Below are positions 33,283 through 38,814 of a DNA stretch of 38,814 nt, one piece after another (position 1 is the first letter of the stretch; the number at the start of each line of letters is the position of its first letter). Source of the stretch: Muribaculaceae bacterium Isolate-036 (Harlan) (GTDB lineage: Bacteria; Bacteroidota; Bacteroidia; Bacteroidales; Muribaculaceae); contig RIAY01000021.1 in NCBI GenBank assembly GCA_003833075.1, positions 1 to 38,814 on the forward strand, given 5' to 3'. Made by a program: the position numbers and the translations under genes. The notes under the pieces were generated by a model. The model did not search any database. It worked only from the letters and a program-made list of their open reading frames with translations, and was not told the origin of the DNA.

Positions 33283-34269
33283 CTATTTTGATGGCCAACC
33301 GCCTGCCAATTGTAAAAGATCTATGTTTACAGTGCTTAGGTTGTAGCTCCCCATCAAACCTGTTCCACCATCTATGTTGGAATAGATTTTTGTCGGTTCC
33401 ATAAGTCCCAATGATAACAGATTGCCTTTGAACGCACTTTCATCATAGTCCATTGATAAAACACTTACCATATACTCGAAATACGACTTTGAAATTGAGT
33501 ATAGTTTAATCTTCCGAGGCAACCGTTTTATCATTCCAACCAAGGGGGTCTGTAAAACCTCACTTACGGTGATTGTATATAGTTCTCCCTCTATTCCTTT
33601 ATCTGAAAAGGGATACCCAAATACGCCATCAGGTTGCCAACCTTGTATATCTTGATTAATTGTATTTGCCAATACTTGAAAAACATAATCTGCCGTATAA
33701 TCTACCTGTCCCATCTGTGAAAACTCATCTACCAATGCATCATCTTCAATTGCAAGAAAATAGAAATTTTCCGTATCTGGCGTATCCTGAAATGTTATTT
33801 TGTATGTAAAACGGTAGTCTGTATCCCAAAATATGTGCATCGGTCCCTCTCCTGTTGCTTCCACTTTTTCTATTGCCACTTTACGAGGAATAACATCATA
33901 TGAATAAACTGTATCCGAACTTTCGATAATATTAATTTTATATAACTCACCCTCAATGGGTTTCTGTTTAGAAAGATACAGCCCTGAGTCTCCATTGTAC
34001 AACAGTTTCTCCCATTCACCACTTTCCCCGGCAACCTGAACATTAAGATTTGTAATAGGTTTAAAGGTAACATGTTTATCTGAAAAAAAATATGGATGAG
34101 TAACTGAAACCCCTATTAAAGAATCCGGGTTCAAGATAGAATTTACAACTAACATATTTTCAATATCTGAATTTCTATAATCATTTAGATTCAAATCTTG
34201 TTCACACCCGGAAAAAAGCAATATAACTAACATCGCTGTTAGAAGAATGATATACCTAAGATTAGTCAT
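33283..34269 (-). CDS. DUF4249 lipoprotein paired with the intact TonB receptor
   Basis: The protein has 328 residues. A lipoprotein signal ends at LLFSGC (cysteine near residue 22). DUF4249 features follow: MLVVNSILNPDSLIGVSVTHPYFFSD near the start, a FYFLAIEDD segment near the middle and strand-rich regions between. It is a paralogue of the protein at 3092-4072, sharing NSI..PDS, the QVDYT segment and the ISKSYFEYM segment. It starts seven bases after the receptor stop and is surely co-transcribed with it. It is probably a surface-exposed partner of the receptor; no substrate can be inferred. Confidence 0.87.
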   Translation of the reverse strand: MTNLRYIILLTAMLVILLFSGCEQDLNLNDYRNSDIENMLVVNSILNPDSLIGVSVTHPYFFSDKHVTFKPITNLNVQVAGESGEWEKLLYNGDSGLYLSKQKPIEGELYKINIIESSDTVYSYDVIPRKVAIEKVEATGEGPMHIFWDTDYRFTYKITFQDTPDTENFYFLAIEDDALVDEFSQMGQVDYTADYVFQVLANTINQDIQGWQPDGVFGYPFSDKGIEGELYTITVSEVLQTPLVGMIKRLPRKIKLYSISKSYFEYMVSVLSMDYDESAFKGNLLSLGLMEPTKIYSNIDGGTGLMGSYNLSTVNIDLLQLAGGWPSK

Positions 34270-34276
34270 GACCGAT

Positions 34277-36508
34277 TCAAAAATTTAAAGTATAGGAAAC
34301 AGAGGGAAGTATAGGTATCAAGCTAAGTGTTTTAAATTTTCGATATTCTCCATTATTATCCCATTCAGTGTTAACATAGCTTTTAATCACAGTAAAGGGA
34401 TTCATGCGACAGTAGGCATTATATAATCCGAAATCCCATTGATATGTCAGTCTATTATTGATACGTCCTTTAAAGCTCAAATTGAGATTAAGCCTGTGAA
34501 AAGCCGGAAGCTGCACATTATTGCGGCCTTCATAATAATCAATTCCGTCTTGACGTCCACCATCCGGGTCCAAAGGACTTACAAAAGGTGCATCTGGGAA
34601 CGCTACGTCAGGAGGTGCCACATTATATAAAGACAGAGTAGCTCGGTTGCCGGTCATATACTCCCATTGTCCGGTAAGTTCGATTTTATCATTAATATTC
34701 CATCCTATAGTGATATCAAATTTATTACGATTGTCAAATTTTGCAGGATAACGTTTCCCTGAATTTATATCATTAAATTGTCTCCAGTTCCACATAAGTC
34801 CGTAGGCAACATTCCAATGTAGTGATTTGAAGCTACCAACCATCTCCAAATCAAGTCCGTAGGCACATCCTTTGCCAAAAGTCATTTTTTCATACCATGG
34901 CAACATTGTAGTTGTTATGCGTGTATTGGTTTTATATTCAGTCAAGTTTCGCATATTCTTCCACCATAATTCCGCCTTAATATTGAATGCATGTTTAAAC
35001 CTCTTGAAATATCCTATAGAATATATATCACAAAGCAAAGGTTTATTATAACTCGCAGTTGGGAACCAGGCATCTGATGGGAGATACATATAATTTGAAG
35101 ACACTTGCTGTGCATATTGCGTCATGCGTGAGTATCCAATACTGAGACTCGATTTATATGGCAAATTGATTTTAATATTTAATCTCGGATCCAAATTCCA
35201 ATGTTTTATATACCTGCTTATATAATGATTCACTCTCAATCCAACAGCACCTTGCACGCAATTGGCAATATTCCAGTAAAACTCTCCAAAACCTAATAAA
35301 AGAACATTCTTCGAATGGTTAGGAAATGAGTATGTAGTTGTTCCCAAACTATCTTCACTATAGCTGACCGATGGATTACCTAAATTATAATCATACCATA
35401 TCTGTTGCAGTCCGACCTCTCCTTCCAGTCCATTTATAATAGGGAAACTTAACATTTCTCTCATTCCTATTTGTAATACCGACGGATTTATTTTAGTTAG
35501 TGCAGTTAAGCCACCCGTATGATCGCTATCATCCATATTTTCTTGAGAATCTGTAGAAAAAGCTTTTGATACAAACGGCTGAATTTTTATGTCACCTATC
35601 GGTGTTGAAAGCCGATATGTGAAAGCCGCACCCCAATTTCCCCAAGACATTTTATTGATATCTTTCTGATATACAAGCTTGCTATTATCAGGGTCAAACC
35701 GCTCATCTCCCAATTTAAAATTATCTTTTCCATAGAATAACAACAAGGACATGTCATTTCCTCGTCTGTCCATTGCACTAAACTTTATCAACATATCGGT
35801 GAAATTATATTGAAAGATACTTTTCTTACCCTCCGATTTTTTCGAGGAGTTTATTATTGCAAGTACAGGTGCTGATAACACATCAAACCAAGTACGGCGC
35901 AAAGCAATCGACAGGGCAGATTTACCTTTTTTTATTGGCGTTGAGAAGTATAATTGACCACTGATCAAACCTATTGAAAATATACCGGTAGTTTTATTAT
36001 AATCTGGTCTTTTTAATCCTATATTAACGATGCTTGATACCCTTTCCCCGAATAGGGAAGGGAAAGCTCCTTTATAGAAATCAACGTTGTCTATAGAATA
36101 TGTGCTGAATGTTGAAAACAATCCTCCGAAATGATATACATTTAATAATGGTAAACCATCAAGAAGATAAAGATTTTGGTCAGTTTCACCTCCTCTGACA
36201 TACAGACCGGCAAAACCCTCTGTCCCAGACACAACACCAGCTGTAGTCTGTAATGCTTTTATCACATCATGTTCACCAAATAATACAGGTTGTTTATTTA
36301 TTTCAATACCTGATATTGACATTGCTCCGATTCTATCCTTCCCTATTACTCTTACCCCTTTGACAATCACTTCGTCAAGTTCTCGAGATTGTATCAAAGA
36401 GTCAGATAATACCTTCTTATTATCAGCCGATTGGGGATATAAAGAATATGAAATCAAGAGAATGCCTCCTAACGCTGACACTCTCTTGATTGATGTTAAC
36501 ATTTTCAT
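34277..36508 (-). CDS. TonB-dependent receptor, intact
   Basis: The protein has 743 residues. A signal peptide (ending near YPQS, about 27) is followed by a short linker and the plug domain: SRELDEVIVKGVRVIG (about 41-56), DVIKALQTTAGVVSGTEGFAG, LYVRGGETDQNLYLLDGLPL, and FPSLFGERVSSIVNI. A 22-strand-type barrel ends in SVSYTLNF. It imports a ligand across the outer membrane using TonB energy. It has no N-terminal carboxypeptidase-like domain. It is a paralogue of the split receptor and shares its order with DUF4249. A second ATG two codons later is an equally good start. The nearest promoter-like sequence lies inside the end of a MITE 38 bases upstream. Confidence 0.9.
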   Translation of the reverse strand: MKMLTSIKRVSALGGILLISYSLYPQSADNKKVLSDSLIQSRELDEVIVKGVRVIGKDRIGAMSISGIEINKQPVLFGEHDVIKALQTTAGVVSGTEGFAGLYVRGGETDQNLYLLDGLPLLNVYHFGGLFSTFSTYSIDNVDFYKGAFPSLFGERVSSIVNIGLKRPDYNKTTGIFSIGLISGQLYFSTPIKKGKSALSIALRRTWFDVLSAPVLAIINSSKKSEGKKSIFQYNFTDMLIKFSAMDRRGNDMSLLLFYGKDNFKLGDERFDPDNSKLVYQKDINKMSWGNWGAAFTYRLSTPIGDIKIQPFVSKAFSTDSQENMDDSDHTGGLTALTKINPSVLQIGMREMLSFPIINGLEGEVGLQQIWYDYNLGNPSVSYSEDSLGTTTYSFPNHSKNVLLLGFGEFYWNIANCVQGAVGLRVNHYISRYIKHWNLDPRLNIKINLPYKSSLSIGYSRMTQYAQQVSSNYMYLPSDAWFPTASYNKPLLCDIYSIGYFKRFKHAFNIKAELWWKNMRNLTEYKTNTRITTTMLPWYEKMTFGKGCAYGLDLEMVGSFKSLHWNVAYGLMWNWRQFNDINSGKRYPAKFDNRNKFDITIGWNINDKIELTGQWEYMTGNRATLSLYNVAPPDVAFPDAPFVSPLDPDGGRQDGIDYYEGRNNVQLPAFHRLNLNLSFKGRINNRLTYQWDFGLYNAYCRMNPFTVIKSYVNTEWDNNGEYRKFKTLSLIPILPSVSYTLNF

Positions 36509-36533
36509 ACGAAATTACCTATGTAGGCGACAA

Positions 36534-36711
36534 TAAGTATGACATCAAAATTATTTAATGTATTGATTAGTCAACGCATCTTTTTGTGTCTTTCCGGTGC
36601 TTTAAGTGAGTTCAATCAGTTACAATGCACGCATTGCTCCTTCTTGAACCTGCTTAAATCCCTCAAAAATCCGCTAAAAGTATGCATTAACTAATTTGCG
36701 AGTCATACTTA
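36534..36711. repeat. MITE, copy 4, upstream of the intact receptor operon
   Basis: TAAGTATGAC at the left and GTCATACTTA at the right begin imperfect terminal inverted repeats of about 30 bp. Flanks read TAA and TTA, so the duplication is either a mutated TNA or TA. On the minus strand the interior holds the shared core (GGATTTTTGAGGGATTT, then GAAGGAGCAATGCGTGCATTG). Confidence 0.75.
36546..36574 (-). promoter_or_regulatory. MITE-borne promoter of the intact receptor operon
   Basis: On the minus strand TTG (36574-36572), an 18-base spacer and TAATTTTG (36553-36546) lie in the MITE terminal region, 38 bases before the receptor ATG. Confidence 0.5.
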
Positions 36712-36720
36712 AGAAATGAT

Positions 36721-37116
36721 TTATATGTTAAGATTTATTTTCATTTCTCCCAATGATACCACACCCGTGATAACAATAACCTTTTCATTTATAGTATCTT
36801 CTATTGTAAACGCACATCCTTCTTCCGTACCCAAAAGAGGAATATTCTTATATTCCTTAACATGTTCATTGGGAATGATGTCAACAAATTTGAAATCAGC
36901 CTCTTTCAAATACTTGGAATCAAATCTTACATAGCCATAATCTTCAATAGCCGAGCCATTGATTGTGACATATAGTTTCCAAATTCCATCTTTCTTATAT
37001 TCTCCTGAAAGTAGCGATGTGATGTAATCTTCAGGATCATATTCATTCTTTGAACAGCTATTTATTCCCATTACCAATAGCAATGTGAATATAATGATAA
37101 TAAATTTTGTTTTCAT
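36721..37116 (-). CDS. Small lipoprotein of unknown function
   Basis: The protein has 131 residues with a lipoprotein signal (MKTKFIIIIFTLLLVMG, lipobox INSC, cysteine near residue 21). The mature part has a strand pattern: GIWKLYVTING, YVRFDSKYLKEADFKFVDIIP, and a C-terminal TINEKVIVITGVVSLGEMKI. I do not recognise a named family; it resembles small Bacteroidales surface lipoproteins with a single beta-sandwich. A TAACTTTG box at 37144-37137 lies about 20 bases before the ATG, so it has its own promoter. A MITE lies between it and the receptor operon downstream, so co-transcription with the receptor is uncertain. Confidence 0.72.
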   Translation of the reverse strand: MKTKFIIIIFTLLLVMGINSCSKNEYDPEDYITSLLSGEYKKDGIWKLYVTINGSAIEDYGYVRFDSKYLKEADFKFVDIIPNEHVKEYKNIPLLGTEEGCAFTIEDTINEKVIVITGVVSLGEMKINLNI

Positions 37117-37365
37117 ATTTCTTTAAATTTTTATTGCAAAGTTAGATTGAATAATCTATAACGTCTCACTTTTTATTGATTTTAATTACATTTTGAAATA
37201 ATACAAATATCAATCTATCAACATATTAGCCCATACATCTCTACATTAATTACATTTTTCTAAAAACTGTTACATTTAATTATTATTTTGAACATTATGT
37301 CATAGCATATATGATAAAGCGCATGTATCTGTCTCCACGATGACGCATTGACTGGATTCTGATAC

Positions 37366-37394
37366 AGCTGTAATTTTGCAGAAAAATTACAGCT
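37366..37394 (+). promoter_or_regulatory. Hairpin containing the tnpA promoter and ending at its ATG
   Basis: AGCTGTAATTTT (37366-37377) pairs with GAAAAATTACAGCT (37381-37394), which touches the tnpA ATG at 37395. The -7 box TAATTTTG (37371-37378) lies in the left arm and loop. RNA started here would lack the left arm, while read-through RNA would fold over the start. Confidence 0.65.
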
Positions 37395-37811
37395 ATGAAA
37401 GAGAACGACTATTATGGGCATTACAAGGCCTTTGTAAAAGAACTCAACAGCAAGCCGGGGCAGACACTCCAGATCTATTGCCGGGAGAATGGAGTGGTGT
37501 GGCACCGTCTGTATGACTGGATGCGCCGGCATCACATATCCCTTAAGAAGCTATATCAGACGTATCGCTCGGAACCGAAAACAGCGGTCCGTTTGACCGA
37601 TAACGCAGATAATATCGAATTTAGAGAACTGATCCAGGGACGTGTCAATGCCGGACAATCCTGTCTCTGCGGGGATGTCAACGTAATCAAAGGCGTGTGC
37701 CTGAAGCTGCCGTCGGGCATAACGGTAAGTCTGGAAGACTGCGGTGTCGAGGTGCTGTCACGTTTGATTGCCGGACTTGCGGGAAGAGAGGTGGCCGATG
37801 TTCTCTCTTGA
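37395..37811 (+). CDS. tnpA: IS66 accessory protein TnpA
   Basis: The protein has 138 residues. An N-terminal helix-turn-helix region (about 25-60; LQIYCRENGVVWHRLYDWMRRHHI) is followed by a small strand-rich end (LKLPSGITVSLEDCGVEVLSRLIAGL) typical of the first frame of IS66 elements. It is required for transposition in studied members, but its exact job is not settled; DNA binding is likely. Its stop overlaps the tnpB start, so the pair is translationally coupled. Confidence 0.9.
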   Translation: MKENDYYGHYKAFVKELNSKPGQTLQIYCRENGVVWHRLYDWMRRHHISLKKLYQTYRSEPKTAVRLTDNADNIEFRELIQGRVNAGQSCLCGDVNVIKGVCLKLPSGITVSLEDCGVEVLSRLIAGLAGREVADVLS

Positions 37812-38160
37812 CGAAAAAATAAAGTTTTATCTCTGTCAGCAGCCGGTGTCGATGCGATACGGTATAAGGGATCTGACCAATATGGTTCTTTCCTGGCCCG
37901 GATTCTCACCCATGTCGGGATGTGCATTCGTATTCTTTTCCGCAGACCGCCGTCAAGTGAAGATTCTGAGGTGGGACGGAGATGGTTTTCTGCTGTATCA
38001 GAAGAAACTTGCCAAAGGTCGTTTCCGAGAACTTGTCTACAAGGGCAGTGACGGCTGTCTGCAGGCTTCTTACGAGGAGATATATTTTTTAATGAGGGGC
38101 CTCTCACCGGTGACGATGAAGGCCGACAGTCGCTTTCGATACGATGTCGACGACATCTAA
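37798..38160 (+). CDS. tnpB: IS66 accessory protein TnpB
   Basis: The protein has 120 residues from the ATG at 37798 inside the end of tnpA (MFSLDEKIKFYLC); an upstream ATG at 37768 is in the tnpA coding region. The family signature is clear: VSMRYGIRDLTNMV, then CAFVFFSADRRQVKILRWDGDGFLLYQKKLAKGRF. It is the IS66 Orf2 (not the RNA-guided TnpB nuclease of IS200/IS605). It is needed for efficient transposition, with unknown activity. Confidence 0.93.
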   Translation: MFSLDEKIKFYLCQQPVSMRYGIRDLTNMVLSWPGFSPMSGCAFVFFSADRRQVKILRWDGDGFLLYQKKLAKGRFRELVYKGSDGCLQASYEEIYFLMRGLSPVTMKADSRFRYDVDDI

Positions 38161-38213
38161 CTATTTGTCGGATAGAAATATAATTGGTTAAAAATTAGAA
38201 AAATCCAATTATG

Positions 38214-38235
38214 TTCACTATCTTTGTATAGTGAA
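38214..38235 (+). promoter_or_regulatory. Hairpin containing the tnpC promoter and covering its start codon
   Basis: TTCACTAT (38214-38221) pairs with ATAGTGAA (38228-38235), which includes the GTG start at 38231. The -7 box TATCTTTG (38219-38226) sits mainly in the loop. The arrangement repeats that at tnpA. Confidence 0.6.
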
Positions 38236-38710
38236 TGACAAGGAAATCATAGTGCTTCTTCAGCGCCAGCTGGAGGTGTCGCAGGCCACAGTTGAAGGTC
38301 TGCGCACCGCCTTGTCCGATATGAAATCCACCATTGAGGATCTCAAAAAAACAGTACGGTCGCTCGAACAGGCTCTCAAGGACAAGGGGGTGGAGACGAC
38401 CAGAACAAAGAAGGCTCTCAAAAATGTAGCCGCCCTCATGGAGAAGCACAATGAACGTCAGCCCCTGCCGATCGAACCGGATCCCGAATTCACTCCCAAA
38501 GCCGAAAAACCCAAGTATGACCCCAAGTCAAGAGGTAACAACGGCGCGCGTCGACTCGAACATATGGAATGCGAAGAGCGCGTTATAGTTGTTGCACCGC
38601 AAGGAGTTGACCTTACCGGGGCTCGCTTCCTCAGATATCAGACAAGCATCCGCTACAGGGTCGAGCCGATGAAAATAATAAAGGAAATTTTAGTAGATGA
38701 CAAAAATTAA
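38231..38710 (+). pseudogene. tnpC: IS66 transposase TnpC, truncated
   Basis: Only about 153 of the usual 450-550 residues remain. They comprise the N-terminal coiled coil (about 3-75, leucine-rich heptads) and the linker PKYDPKSRGNNGARRLEHMECEE. The frame reads on to RYRVEPMKIIKE and is then replaced at about 38690 by edge-element sequence, giving a short foreign tail and a stop at 38708-38710. The catalytic DDE domain is absent, so this copy cannot encode an active transposase. The GTG at 38231 is the best start, in frame with NDKEIIVLLQRQLE. Confidence 0.88.
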
Positions 38711-38814
38711 ATTTATGCTGTTAAACACTTAATTTTCAGTCGATTAAATTTGCAAAAGTCCCTGAAAATTAGTAATTTAAAGGAAAAGTTTGGACGCTTT
38801 TTCTCATGAAAACT
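38692..38814 (+). mobile_element. End of an insertion-sequence-like element, reading out of the window
   Basis: This is an inverted, about 87% identical copy of 1-123. TAAATTTG at 38744-38751 and ATG AAA ACT at the last nine bases would start a gene leaving the window. TAATTTTCAG (38730-38739) and CTGAAAATTA (38762-38771) form a perfect 10-bp stem with the promoter box in its loop. It interrupts tnpC. Confidence 0.6.

Larger units (their letters stand above)
37325..38691 (+). mobile_element. IS66-family element, cut at its right by the edge repeat
   Basis: tnpA, tnpB and the first third of tnpC are present in the standard IS66 order. The left end cannot be placed exactly; it lies upstream of the tnpA hairpin, perhaps near 37325. 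The right part is missing because the edge element begins inside tnpC at about 38690. Confidence 0.8.

Noticed and set aside
37798..38160. RNA-guided TnpB nuclease
   Set aside because: This tnpB is the 120-residue IS66 accessory protein, which shares only the name with the IS200/IS605 nuclease.
1..38814. Whole window as one transposon with 123-bp terminal inverted repeats
   Set aside because: The terminal copies carry outward-facing promoters and start codons and interrupt unrelated genes, as separate IS copies would. Much of the interior looks chromosomal.

Overview
The window is Bacteroidales DNA, most likely from a gut Bacteroidaceae or Muribaculaceae-type organism. The main reasons are promoters of the Bacteroidetes type (TTG about 19-20 bases before TAnnTTTG), the near absence of Shine-Dalgarno sequences, TonB-receptor/DUF4249 gene pairs, a DUF3244-like protein, Bacteroidales lipoproteins, and mobile-element genes typical of the order (MobV relaxase, DUF3987, IS1634 and IS66). 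The exact genus cannot be read from the sequence.

Layout. Bases 1-123 and 38692-38814 are diverged (about 87% identical) inverted copies of the end of one repeated element. Each carries an outward-facing promoter and a start codon, so the window probably ends inside two copies of an insertion sequence. Inside the left copy lie a decapitated DUF3244-like gene, a lipoprotein gene and an outer-membrane barrel gene (124-2294). A hairpin-rich spacer with a MITE follows. Then comes a TonB-receptor/DUF4249 pair on the minus strand, whose receptor gene is cut in two. Its 3' part is at 4074-5654 and its 5' part at 31962-32687. Beyond it is a second, intact TonB/DUF4249 pair (33283-36508), a small lipoprotein gene and an IS66 element broken by the right edge repeat.

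The two halves of the split receptor are separated by a 26.3-kb integrated element bounded by a 15-bp direct repeat (5640-5654 and 31962-31976). This outer element carries its own tyrosine recombinase (30484-31731) and a defence operon: XRE regulator, hsdM, hsdS, DUF4145, SIR2, hsdR, a two-helix membrane protein, AbiH, and an AlbA_2/Schlafen-type ATPase. A second, 11.6-kb mobilizable element (18685-30289, 12-bp direct repeat) sits inside it, with a related recombinase, KilA-N, an HTH protein, DUF3987, a MobV relaxase and an outer-membrane receptor as cargo. An IS1634-family element is inserted inside that, with an unusually long 44-bp target duplication. The window is therefore a three-level nest.

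Both recombinase elements share one end layout. Each has paired, 11-bp-spaced AGTACACC-type sites oriented with the integrase gene, about 112 bp from the core on the integrase side and about 50 bp on the other. Removing the inner element restores a long hairpin at its target. The outer element without its guest is a compact mobile defence cassette of about 14.7 kb with no conjugation or mobilization genes.

The defence genes are tightly packed and probably co-transcribed from a promoter at 5945-5974. A SIR2-type putative NADase and a DUF4145 protein lie between hsdS and hsdR, and AbiH lies after hsdR. This suggests, as inference, a restriction system with embedded back-up abortive-infection effectors, comparable in layout to PrrC within EcoprrI. 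Noncoding regions hold a MITE family with a covarying hairpin core, transposase promoters placed inside hairpins, an array of 8-bp repeats, a possible sRNA/antisense pair and a structured receptor leader.
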